Assembly: GCF_000002235.5 (NCBI RefSeq)
Contig: NW_022145609.1
Location: 11,934,328 to 11,998,327 of the forward strand
Length of the DNA: 64,000 nt
Direction of reading: 5' to 3'
Source: Strongylocentrotus purpuratus
Lineage: Eukaryota; Echinodermata; Echinoidea; Camarodonta; Strongylocentrotidae
This document shows, one piece after another, positions 26,059 to 35,980 of this stretch. The notes under the pieces are model-generated. The model saw nothing but the letters and a program-made list of their open reading frames with translations, ran no database searches and was not told the DNA's origin. How positions within the stretch are numbered: position 1 is the stretch's first letter; every line of letters starts with the position of its first letter. Position numbers and translations under genes: made by a program.

Positions 26059-26136
26059 TATTACAACGTTCGTAAAGCTCAACAGCACGAATATTCCGCC
26101 ATTGTCTGAATGGTATATGATGCGTGCATTTTCACG

Positions 26137-28818
26137 ATGGAGTCTGTCTCTCTAAAATACATTTTCATGTTACTCTGTCTCGTTGTTGCTACTCATGGTA
26201 AAACATGTGGGCAAGTGGATAATAATCATCGCTTCGATTGCCATCCAGAATTGGGTGCTTCTCAGCAAAAGTGTGAAGCACGTGGTTGCTGCTGGGCCTC
26301 GGTGAAGTCAAGGCGCGAAAATTCATTGGATCCCGCTGGTGTGAAGCTCGACGTTCCGTACTGTTACTATCCACTTGATTACCCGGGCTATGTTAATGGA
26401 GTGCCGACACCAACCAATTATGGATTTACAGCTAATCTTACGAGAACTACAAAGAGCTATTATTCGAATGATATCCTGAATTTGAAGATGGATGTGCACT
26501 ATGAAACTGATAGTCGACTTCGTGTAAAGATTTATGATGCTGATCATGCCAGGTATGAAGTACCTATTAAAACCCCACCGTTTACATCTAAGGCAAGTAA
26601 TCCTATGTATGACATCCAGCTAGCATCACCTTCTGGTTTCACTGTTACCAGAAAGGCCAGTAAAGAAGTGATCTTTAACACCACCATCAATCCGGGCTTC
26701 ATCTTCTGCGACCAGTTCATCCAGGTCTCTTCATCTCTCTCATCCTCCTACATTTACGGACTTGGAGAGCATCGGAGCAGTCTAGTTCTGCCGACAGACT
26801 GGCAGAGGTTCACCTTCTGGGCCAGAGACCAATCCCCAAGTCCAAACGTCAACCTGTATGGAGTTCATCCGTTTTACATCAATCTGGAACCAAATGGAGA
26901 TACACATGGTGTGTTTCTTCTTAATAGCAATGCTATGGATGCTATCCTCCAGCCAGCTCCTGCCATCACGTACAGGACCATCGGAGGAATCCTGGACTTC
27001 TACATCTTCCTTGGTGATGACCCCATCGATGTGGTCAAGCAGTACCAGGACGTGATTGGGAAGCCATTCATGCCGCCTATGTGGGCGCTGGGTTTCCATC
27101 TCTGCCGCTGGGGATATAACTCGGTCAGTGGCACCATGGCCGTCGTGCAGAGGATGAGGAATGCATCTATTCCTCAGGATGTGCAGTGGAATGATATCGA
27201 TTATATGGATGGAACAAAGGATTTTACTCTGAACTCGAGCACCTATGGCAACTTGACGGCATTCGTTGCAGACTTACATGCTAGTGGCCTTCACTACATT
27301 CCCATTTTTGATCCAGCAATCAGCAGTTCACAATCTCCGGGTAGCTATGCACCCTATGATACAGGAGTCACGGACAATATCTTTACGAAGGCAGATGACG
27401 GGAGTATATTCATTGGTAAGGTGTGGCCAGGGGACACGGCTTATCCTGACTGGTTCCATTCCAATGCAACACGCTGGTGGCAGACCCTTGCAGGGAAGTT
27501 CCATAATAACGTCAACTTCGATGGTATGTGGCTTGACATGAACGAGCCCTCCAATTTTGTAGACGGTAGACTTTCAGGAGGCTGCTCAGCCAATAACACC
27601 TATGACAATCCTCCTTATGTACCCGGTGTTGGAGGTAATACCCTGTATTCCAAGACTATGTGTCCCTCTGCACGCCAGGAGGCTGGTCTTCATTACAATG
27701 TCCACAGTTTATATGGACTGTCAGAGGTCAATGTCTCCTACACGACGTTGGCGAACATCCGCAAGAAGCGTCCGTTCATCATCTCTCGCTCTACGTTTCC
27801 ATCGTCTGGAAGGTACGCTGGTCATTGGTTGGGTGACAATGTCAGTGAATGGCCGGAGATGCACTCCTCCATTATAGGTATCCTCAACTTCAACATGTTT
27901 GGAATTCCGATGGTAGGAGCTGACATCTGCGGTTTTAATGGTAACACCACCGAGGAACTATGCACACGCTGGATGCAGTTGGGAGCCTTCTATCCTTTCT
28001 CACGCAATCATAACAGTATTGGCATGATAGACCAGGACCCAAGTGCTTTTAGTAAGGCCAGTCAGGACTCCAGCAGGGATGCTCTTCTCCTTCGCTACTC
28101 TTTAATTCCATTTCTCTATACGTGGTTTCAGATGGCCTATGCTAATGGCAGTATGATGGCTAGGCCGCTGTGTTTCGACTTCCCTCGTGAACCAGCTCTC
28201 TATGAAGTGGACACACAGTTCATGCTTGGTGAGGCACTTTTGGTCAGTCCCGTCCTTACCAAGGGTGCCACCACGGTCAATGCAACATTCCCACCTGGGC
28301 GCTGGTACAGCAACGACGCAACCATCATGGATGAACCACCACTGACGTTCACAAAGACAACCTCCGTGATCCTGGATGCTCCTCTAAACAAGATCAACCT
28401 TCACTTCAGAGGAGGCTTCATCATCCCCTCTATGATTCCTCACCAGACAATCACCGAGATGAAACAGAATCCATTCATGTTATTACTTATATGTTTGGAT
28501 GTAGACGGAACAGCTAAGGGCCACATGTACTGGGATGACGGTGATGACATTGGTTCCTTTGAAAATGGGAACTACACCTGGTGGAGCTTCAGAGCCAAGA
28601 ATAACCAGATGACATCGACGATCGATCACGACGGCTTCGAAGGGTCGTCTAAGATGAACTTCTTTGGGTTTCTAGTGGAAGGGGTGTCCACCAAGCCCAC
28701 CTCAGTCACTGCTAATGGTCAGACGTGTCAGTTCGAATACCTACAAACCCCTCAGATCCTTGATATCACCTGTCAAAAACTTCCATTCAACAAACCACTG
28801 ACGCTTAAGTGGGGCTAG
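26137..28818 (+). CDS. GAA-like: GH31 alpha-glucosidase with P-type trefoil, lysosomal GAA-like, intronless
   Basis: A single 893-codon exon. I chose ATG 26137 (MESVSLKYIFMLLCLVV) over ATG 26110: it has A at -3 and G at +4 and directly starts a hydrophobic signal peptide ending near THG. Next comes a trefoil (about residues 23-80) with six cysteines (TCGQ, DCHP, KCEA, GCCW, PYCYYP), then the GH31 N-terminal beta domain and barrel. The active site is complete: WNDIDYMD, WPGDTAYPDW, nucleophile D467 in WLDMNEPSNF, ISRSTF...GRYAGHW, acid/base D567 in HWLGD, VGADICGF and the His in FYPFSRNHN. The family hydrolyses terminal alpha-1,4-glucosyl bonds of maltose and glycogen; this protein is secreted or lysosomal, with many N-x-S/T sites and no membrane anchor after the signal. 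It is close in length to human GAA (952 aa). Absence of introns in 2.7 kb and its position inside another gene's intron suggest retroposition. A digestive maltase role is an alternative to a lysosomal one. Confidence 0.95.
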   Translation: MESVSLKYIFMLLCLVVATHGKTCGQVDNNHRFDCHPELGASQQKCEARGCCWASVKSRRENSLDPAGVKLDVPYCYYPLDYPGYVNGVPTPTNYGFTANLTRTTKSYYSNDILNLKMDVHYETDSRLRVKIYDADHARYEVPIKTPPFTSKASNPMYDIQLASPSGFTVTRKASKEVIFNTTINPGFIFCDQFIQVSSSLSSSYIYGLGEHRSSLVLPTDWQRFTFWARDQSPSPNVNLYGVHPFYINLEPNGDTHGVFLLNSNAMDAILQPAPAITYRTIGGILDFYIFLGDDPIDVVKQYQDVIGKPFMPPMWALGFHLCRWGYNSVSGTMAVVQRMRNASIPQDVQWNDIDYMDGTKDFTLNSSTYGNLTAFVADLHASGLHYIPIFDPAISSSQSPGSYAPYDTGVTDNIFTKADDGSIFIGKVWPGDTAYPDWFHSNATRWWQTLAGKFHNNVNFDGMWLDMNEPSNFVDGRLSGGCSANNTYDNPPYVPGVGGNTLYSKTMCPSARQEAGLHYNVHSLYGLSEVNVSYTTLANIRKKRPFIISRSTFPSSGRYAGHWLGDNVSEWPEMHSSIIGILNFNMFGIPMVGADICGFNGNTTEELCTRWMQLGAFYPFSRNHNSIGMIDQDPSAFSKASQDSSRDALLLRYSLIPFLYTWFQMAYANGSMMARPLCFDFPREPALYEVDTQFMLGEALLVSPVLTKGATTVNATFPPGRWYSNDATIMDEPPLTFTKTTSVILDAPLNKINLHFRGGFIIPSMIPHQTITEMKQNPFMLLLICLDVDGTAKGHMYWDDGDDIGSFENGNYTWWSFRAKNNQMTSTIDHDGFEGSSKMNFFGFLVEGVSTKPTSVTANGQTCQFEYLQTPQILDITCQKLPFNKPLTLKWG

Positions 28819-29049
28819 GAACAATAGCTAAATAGCTTCCATTAACTTGCTAGTTAACACATTCTTGTTCGTGTCATTATTATCAGTTTTTTTTTCGTGC
28901 ACGTGCCTGTTACCCATATGTTAGGTATTTAAAGTTAGACGTCACACCGACGACACCAACACCAGACCAACAACACACCGAATCCAAAATTACATTACAC
29001 TAAATGGCAAAAACTCGGTCGGCTCAAATCGTCTTGGGGTTAGTTTGGC

Positions 29050-29391
29050 GGTGTGACCAGGCGCGTACGCAAGGGGGGGGGTGTTTGGGGGTTAACCCCC
29101 CCCTTTGGTTTTTTTTATGTGTATAAACCCCCCCCCCCTAAAAAAAAAACCAACCCCCCCCCCTTTGTTGTTTTTTTTTAATAATAAAAAAAAAATTATT
29201 CCCATGGCTGACCTAAAAAAGGTGACCTTACCCCCCCCCCCCTCCCAACGGAGCAAAATGTCAAATTTTCAAATTTTGAGACCAAAAAAAAAAAAAAAAG
29301 TGGCCTCTTTTCGAATTTTTGGCCCGATTTAAAAATGTTAAACCCCCCCCCCCCCCCTTGAAAAAATCCTGCGTACGTGCCTGGGTGTGAC
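29050..29391 (+). mobile_element. hAT-like element (CAGGCGCGTACGC family), copy 1
   Basis: Element 29058-29383 (326 bp) begins CAGGCGCGTACGCA and ends TGCGTACGTGCCTG. The 8-mer GGTGTGAC flanks both ends (29050-29057, 29384-29391). The interior, with GTTTGGGGGTTAACCCCC, CCATGGCTGACCTAAAAAGG-like sequence and long C and A/T runs, matches the copy at 33250-33644 in reverse. It starts about 240 bp after the GH31 stop codon and carries the first canonical AATAAA (29183-29188) downstream of that gene. Confidence 0.9.
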
Positions 29392-29741
29392 TGATGTAGT
29401 TATACATGTACAAGCATTAATCAGCTATAATAAGTGTGTACGACAGACCGTAGAATATGTCGGAGAAAATGTTATAAGCCATCGCTGTGTAACAAAGACT
29501 GAATTAATAACTTCAATTATGGAATAGTTTTATTAATTTGACTTCCTGCTTTTGAATTATCATCGCGAATTATTGACCCTTTTTTTCATTTCATTCGATG
29601 AAATGACGTCGAGGGGACGAACAAATAATAAGTAATTTTTGTTGTACAAAACGTTGATATTTCTAAAGCAAATAAGCGTCAAATTATATTGAAAATATTC
29701 TAAAAATTCGGAATCAGGATTTATATGTTTTAAATTGATGT

Positions 29742-29747
29742 AATAAA
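29742..29747 (+). promoter_or_regulatory. Candidate GH31 polyadenylation signal AATAAA
   Basis: An AATAAA hexamer in AT-rich unique sequence about 920 nt after the GH31 stop. The earlier hexamer at 29183 lies inside the hAT-like element. Which is used cannot be told from sequence. Confidence 0.3.
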
Positions 29748-30351
29748 ACATAATGTTATGTCTAGAGCAAAAGATGGCGTAGGAAAGTCTCGTAGTTCGA
29801 AAGCTTTTGTCTTGATGTAAATTGTATCTGAATGTAAATGCATAGACGTATAAGTGCGAAGGGGCGAAGGGAACTAGGGGCTTTGGCCCCCTTCACCCAA
29901 AATATCGAATGTACTAATATTTCGTCAACCGTCATATCGTATAAGGTTAATTACGATATGCTGTATATAGGTCTGCCTGTGATAATTGTTTTCATAAGCA
30001 GAAAATAACTGATTTTAAAATTCCAAAATGGATTATGATCTGTTATATCAAATTTATTCTTAAAATCAATTTGTAAATGATCGTCGAAGTCTAGTTTGAC
30101 ATGCAATAGATGAGAAATGTATCAAGCTACACGTACGTCGTTTTCGTGTATTTTATTTCTTGTGTAGGTCTGTACAGTTAGTATTGGAACTAGCATAGAA
30201 TACATACTCCTAGGATAATGTTAATGATATAGTATTATGCCTGTATTAATTGTGGATTTAGTTTTGTGTTTTAGTAAAATTGATCACAAATTCAGATCGA
30301 GACGCTGCATGACTATTTGATTGTGTCTAAGCTGTCACCGTACATCTCATT

Positions 30352-30560
30352 TCATTCATTTAATTTATTTATTTAAGCACGGGAGACCTATCCCAACCAG
30401 AAGACTGTTCTTCTGCAGTGCCGTTCACCCATCAAAAAAGCATGCGATATATACATAGAATATACACAAAACAATGATGATGAATAAATCATTTACAAGA
30501 AAAAGTTAATAGGAACAAAACATACATAATATAACACCAACAAAATAACATGATTTAGGA
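30352..30560 (-). mobile_element. Probable LINE 3' end, reverse strand
   Basis: ATTTAATTTATTTATTTAAG followed by CACGGGAGACCTATCCCAAC; on the minus strand this reads as ...GGGATAGGTCTCCCGTGCTT then (AAAT)n, a tail style common to CR1-like LINEs. No ORF remains. Confidence 0.45.
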
Positions 30561-32721
30561 ATTCTCGCCCTCCCTTCCTCACCCGCCGAATCAGACTGTG
30601 TGTGGGTGTGGGCGGGGTGAGTTTGTTCGTGGGCAGGCGTGCCCATTTAAGGCGTCTAGATCTGCCTTTGAGCTAAATCATAATCATGCAGGTACAAGGA
30701 ATGAAATTAGTGCTTTTGATATTGTCATTATTATACAGACCTAATGCAACATCATCATGATCATGTACCAAAAAAAGAAATAGCGTTCCATTTTACTGTG
30801 TGCATGACACAAATTGGTATGGAACATCAGATTTGCTTTAATATGGTCAACAATGTAAGTTGAAGTTTTGAGTTTAGTCTTTCTATTCAACAGGGCATAT
30901 TCTCGAAAGTCAATGACTGTCATGACTGTAACACAATGACCCTATATTATATGACGCTCCCATTAACTTGAGACATTATACAAATTGTATAGGCATCTTA
31001 GGTTAAGTATCATAAATCAATTTTAATTTAAACAAGACGACATATTGACAAAAGATCATGAAATAGGGAAAAGACATTTAGTAAGATAGTTCCGCAATAA
31101 CTTGGGTTAATTGGTAATTACATGTATTTTGGGAAATTTTGATCAGCAAAAATAGCATTATACTTCTTGCTATAAGGCATGGTTCAACATTAAAGGCTGT
31201 ATATATATATATATATTTTTTGCATTAGCACTGTCTCTCTCTCTCTCTTCCTCTCTCTTTCTTTTTTCTTTTGAATAATTATCTCTATCTTTGACTCATT
31301 CTATCTTTCTTGTTCCATCTCTCTCTTTTTTATTTATTTATTTTTTATCTCTCATTATATTTCTTTTAGTCCGTCTCATTCTTTATCTCTTTCTCAATAT
31401 ATATATCTTTCTCTCTCCCCCTTTTCTCTTAAACTTTCTATAATTTTCCCTTTGTCTAACTCTTTCTTTCTTTACCGCTTCTTCCCTCTCCATTCCCTAT
31501 CCCTCTCTCATCCCCCTCTTTCTGTCGCTCTGTGTCTCTCTGTGCCTCTCTGTCTCTCTCTATCTCTATTTGCGAATACAAATCAAACATCCCCATCTTG
31601 TGATGAATTATTTGTTTACACTGCAGGTCGCCATATTCCGGTTTCTCGACCCGAGGCACCTTGTGAAGTTTCATTAATGATGTGTAAATTTACCGTGGGT
31701 ACACATCGTGCATGAAAACGATGGTATTCGCGAAAATGTAAAAAAATAAAGAAATACAAAAGGACAGGAACACTCTTCGACATGCATGCTTGATATTATT
31801 TCGCAAAGAAGGTGACTCTGTCACGTCTGTATATATCAACATGGACGTTTTTTTGTCAAATAATGTTATCATCATCATGATCAAGATCATTATTGTCTAA
31901 GAAACTAAATTAAATGGTTTTCATTCCAATTTCAATGACAGAGAATTTCCAGCAAGTCCTCATTTCTATTTCAATACTGAACGGATTGGCAAAAGTGTCA
32001 GAGATAACTGATGATCTCTATACATGTTTGTACTCTCGTGTGTTGGATGACCTAGCTCGGCCATTTGCGTCATAATAGTCCGCTCCATCAACGTATGGAC
32101 ATTGTGAATGGTAATGTCCATATATAGATAGCTATAATATTGCTCGTAAATTGTCTTTTTTTCGTTTCCTTCTTTTCCTTCTTCTTCTCCTTCTCCTCCA
32201 TTTCTAACCTCTTCCGATTATTTTGAAATCCATGTATTTCATTATTATCATTGGCATTATCATCATCGTCATCGCATCCGTCATCATCTCTTTATCTTTA
32301 TCATTTTAGTTCATACATTCCTTACTAGGTTTTTTTGTTATTGATTGTTTGTAATTTGTTTGTTCAGAATTGTTTTGTTTGCCCGCAACGTTCACATAGC
32401 CATGACGATACAAAAAAATACGAGATGGACCTATTTTAATGAGTTTTTCTTTCTTCCGCGTCCCCCACCCTGCTTACAAAGGCCTCTGTTTAAAATTATA
32501 TCATTGAATATTATTTAAATCCCGGTATGTATAAGTAAGGCCAAAATAAAGTTCAAGTAGTTTTTAAGAAATATTATTCCAACTTGAGAAAATCTCTATT
32601 TTTGCTATGCTCTCCTTGACGTGACGTGAAGCTCCGTTAGTCCAGCTGGAAAAAAAAAGTATACATGAATTTCCCGGTTCCGCGCCGTATGTTTGTATAT
32701 TGACTATTTGCTCTTCTCCTC

Positions 32722-32946
32722 GTATATAGTAGCCTATAATCTAGGCGGAGTGCCGAGATTGTTTCTTTGCTGCTAGACTAACCTTAAGCAGAACGTCTGA
32801 TACGGCGAGACTACGAACAGTGAGCCGCGCACTTGCTTCGCGACTCACGGTTCGTAGTCTCGCCGTATCAGACGTTCTGCTTAAGGTTAGTCTAGCAGCA
32901 AAGAAACTATCTCGGGACTCCGCCTAGATTATAGGCTACGTATATA
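32722..32946. mobile_element. Foldback element with ~100-bp arms and 7-bp flanking repeat
   Basis: Arms 32729-32824 and 32844-32939 are inverted copies with only a few mismatches, starting GTAGCCTATAATCTAGGCGG and ending with its complement. The central spacer is about 19 nt (32825-32843). The 7-mer GTATATA occurs directly on each side (32722-32728, 32940-32946), consistent with a target duplication. No ORF. The transcript would form a long hairpin, since it sits in the LURAP1-like intron. Confidence 0.88.
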
Positions 32947-33241
32947 GCAATACTTCTAGTATTGATGCTGACCGAGCCTGTGCCGTTGAGTCAAATAACT
33001 GTTTGCTCCGTCAGGTTTTATCGTAGTGATCGAGGTGCCTGTTTTCGCTAAAGTTTTAACTGATAATTGGTAAATTATTTATCGATTTTTTATCATCATA
33101 TTTTCAAAAATACATATTCATGTGTATCAGTGTGAAATTTTACATTCATTTACATTTGATACATTTTCCAATACAGTACCTGACATTGTATATAAATTAG
33201 AAAAGGTATAAGAAATTAAGTTACACGCTCATTGCATTATG

Positions 33242-33652
33242 CATAAGATCAGGCGCGTACGCAGGATTTTTTTCAAGGGGGGGGGGGGGGTTTAACATTT
33301 TTAAATCGGGCCGAAAATTTCGCATCGACTCAGCCGCTGAATAAGCGGGGGGGGGGGGGGGTAAGAGGACACTTTTTTTTTTGGTCCCAAAAAAATCGCA
33401 ACGACTCAGCGGGGGGGGGGGGGGGGGGGGGGGGGTAAGAGGACACTTTTTTTCTTTTTTTTTGGTCTCGAAATTTGAATATTTGACATTTTGCTCCGTT
33501 GGGGGGGGGGGGGGGGAGGGGGGTAAGGTCGCCTTTTTAGGTCAGCCATGGGAACAATTTTTTTTCTTCTTTTTATTATTTAAAAAAAAACCAAAGGGGG
33601 GGGGGTTAACCCCCAAACACCCCCCCCCCCTGCGTACGCGCCTGCATAAGAT
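33242..33652 (-). mobile_element. hAT-like element (CAGGCGCGTACGC family), copy 2, opposite orientation
   Basis: Element 33250-33644 (395 bp) starts CAGGCGCGTACGCAGG and ends CTGCGTACGCGCCTG, flanked by the exact 8-mer CATAAGAT (33242-33249, 33645-33652). The interior is the reverse complement of the copy at 29058, extended by extra G-run/ACGACTCAGC units (two ACTCAGC segments near 33329 and 33404). Confidence 0.9.
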
Positions 33653-33861
33653 AAACATATATCTGAAGGCTACATACAGCGTAAGCATGAAGCTAGATGT
33701 GCGTGCATCCCTCAGTTAAACTAAAAACATATATTTCTCCCAGGAAGCATTACATTTATAAAAGTTATTGTCCTATGGCGGACTAATAAATATTAATGAG
33801 TCAGATGAATCAGGAGAGCTTGCATGGGCATTACTCTAGTTCATCGTGACTGTCCCATGGA

Positions 33862-33935
33862 CCAGTGATGGCCTGGTGGTAGAGTCGTTGCCCGGCAAGC
33901 AGTATATGCAGGTTCAAGTCCCGCTGGTTCCTAGA
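33862..33935 (+). mobile_element. tRNA-like SINE head or tRNA pseudogene
   Basis: Box A TGGCCTGGTGG (33869-33879) and box B GGTTCAAGTCC (33911-33921) fit the pol III consensus with normal spacing. The 7-nt acceptor arms implied by the box positions do not pair, and the T-stem has one mismatch. It is therefore a SINE head or pseudogene rather than a working tRNA. Confidence 0.6.
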
Positions 33936-35389
33936 TTTTCTCTGACTTGTTTTTCAATACAGATCGATCAATCGATCTTATTTACTGGGTGTAAGCCACA
34001 AATATGTGTAAATAATTAAAAACATATAATTAAAAACATATAATTAAAAACATATATGTTAAAGGAAGAGGGTGACTTGCTATGAAGAAAGATAGAATAT
34101 GACCTATTTCTGCCCTGCGAAATAACTTTTGTTAAATCAATCAGACATCATAATTATGTTAGGTTATCCTCTTTAGAAATAATTGTATGATTTAACAGGA
34201 GTATACTCGCATTAAAGTGACCTAGTTTATCTATACGTGTGATGCCAAACTCAACAATAACTTAGTTATTATTATCCAGGTAAAGGCACTTTTATTATGG
34301 TAACGGTCTGACTGAGCACAATATGTCATTCCAACAGGTATTTGGAATACAAATGATGGTAAATTGTGGATTTTACTTCCCATAATACTAATAGCCTTCT
34401 CGTAATTATATACGCCGTGACCTGAAATTTGTTCCCATGTCATAGTAGATGGGGATTTCGGGATTAAGGAGCGAAAATTACTCGTCATGCCTGTAGGCCT
34501 TTTTTATATAGGATAGAGTTTTGTGGATGTGATTTCCGTCTATTATACCTTCACAATGTTGGGCCTCTACTTCCCTCTTCGTAAATCATGTCTGTATGCC
34601 AAAGTGGGAGGAAAAGCCTTGAAAGAGCATGCAGTATAACATGACATTTTATAGCTTTATATAGATATGCCCTTTACTCCAGGACCTATACATTTAAAAA
34701 TTGAAACAATTATTGAATGTATGTCATTTATCTTGTCATGATGACCCCATGACCCCTCCTTCATTTACTGGATATTATTTGTCAAGGCGTGGTAGGGTCC
34801 ATGGTCAAGGTATACATGCTTTTATAGTCATGCGATACAAGAAGAAAATTGATAAGTGTGTTTATGACTCTGTGAGGGCATGCATGGGGAGGGAAGGACT
34901 CTTCATACAGCCGTATTTCTCCGGAACCCATTCTAAATTGGGTGAATGTGTCAGGTCGTCTGGTGAATCACGTCAATCAATCTTTCAAAATTGCAACATT
35001 CCATTATTGTATTTACCGGTAATTGGTAGAGTGCATTTTGAAATCGCCGCTGAGCAATTTGCCAGTACACGGACCGATATTGGCTTCACGTCGCCGCCCA
35101 TGACGTGACGTTGCATAAACCATTTTTTTCGGAAAGGGAGGAATTAGGGGCTTTTTTCATGTTTTACAGAAATCTTTCATTGCTTGGGTGATCAAAACAT
35201 GTAGTTTAGGCTTCTATCAACCTTAACATTTAGAAGGCAAGCTTTCCTCCACTCCAGGGGCCTTTTATATTTTATTTTATTTTATTAGTATGATGTGTTA
35301 TATCTTTCTAAATGTACTATGGAATTGTATTTTAAGTGTTCTGTATAAACGTTATGCTTTAATTGATGTTGATATGTTCATATTTATTC

Positions 35390-35475
35390 AGGGCCCAATG
35401 GAAGACCACTATTTATTGGTGAATGGGCTACCCTGACCAAAGATTAGAAATAGATAAATAAATAAATAAATGATT
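35390..35475 (+). mobile_element. Probable retroelement 3' tail ending (AAAT)n
   Basis: GGGCTACCCTGACC, a short spacer and then ATAAATAAATAAATAAATG: the arrangement of a LINE 3' end on the plus strand. Short and without ORF. Confidence 0.4.
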
Positions 35476-35536
35476 TAAAAAAAATAAAGATTATGTGTTT
35501 GTATATCAACCCCACCCCGAACCCTCAATCGATTGA

Positions 35537-35560
35537 GGGGGGGGGGGGGGGGGGGGGGGG
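35537..35560. repeat. 24-G run
   Basis: An uninterrupted G run after CAATCGATTGAG, close upstream of the second LURAP1-like exon. Confidence 0.9.
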
Positions 35561-35919
35561 TTGGAGGGTATACGGACACGTCGACCACCTGGCTCTCATT
35601 ATATGCTTACTATTCACAAGAGAGTGTTCAAGTCTTGATTTCCTCCATTAAAACAAATGTAAAGTTGATGATGTCAAAACAGATTTAAATATTCAGAAGA
35701 TAACCAACGGTATATTGTTATGTTGACGCTTTATCTACTTGAGTACTATACACATGTTGGAAAAATATGGATAAATAAGGTAATTATTAAAACGGAAATC
35801 CCAATGGAACTTGTGTGGGGGTAAGGTTTAAATGGTCCAAAATGCATGTTCTGGTAATTTGGTAATCTGTTTTAATTGCAAAAATACGTATAGACGTGCA
35901 AATCAGAAATTAACTAATA

Positions 35920-35920
<1 letters not shown>

Positions 35921-35974
<54 letters not shown>

Positions 35975-35980
35975 GTACAG
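35921..35980 (+). promoter_or_regulatory. (TC)n tract and CAG acceptor of LURAP1-like intron
   Basis: About 52 nt of almost pure TC (35921-35972) lead into ATGTACAG at the exon boundary. TTAACTAAT at about 35910 is a possible branch point. The microsatellite occupies the place of the polypyrimidine tract. Confidence 0.6.

Larger units (their letters stand above)
10673..35980 (+). other. 25.3 kb intron of LURAP1-like gene
   Basis: GTATGT donor at 10673 and CAG acceptor ending at 35980, phase 0 on both sides. It contains the intronless GH31 gene, two hAT-like elements in opposite orientation, two TTAA elements, two tandem arrays, two long palindromes and many microsatellites, listed separately. 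Stretches 18000-21370, 22950-26040 and 29400-32700 otherwise hold only AT-rich sequence with no ORF I can support. The intron extent is inferred from matching phase and from one protein motif spanning both exons. Confidence 0.75.

Noticed and set aside
26110..26136. Nine extra N-terminal codons of the glucosidase frame
   Set aside because: ATG 26110 has a poor context (T at -3) and would put a polar stretch before the signal peptide; ATG 26137 has the better context.
33862..33935. A functional tRNA gene
   Set aside because: Boxes A and B are good but the acceptor stem does not pair and the T-stem has a mismatch.
34701..35108. 135-codon open frame
   Set aside because: No recognisable motif, no splice context, and average composition; likely chance.
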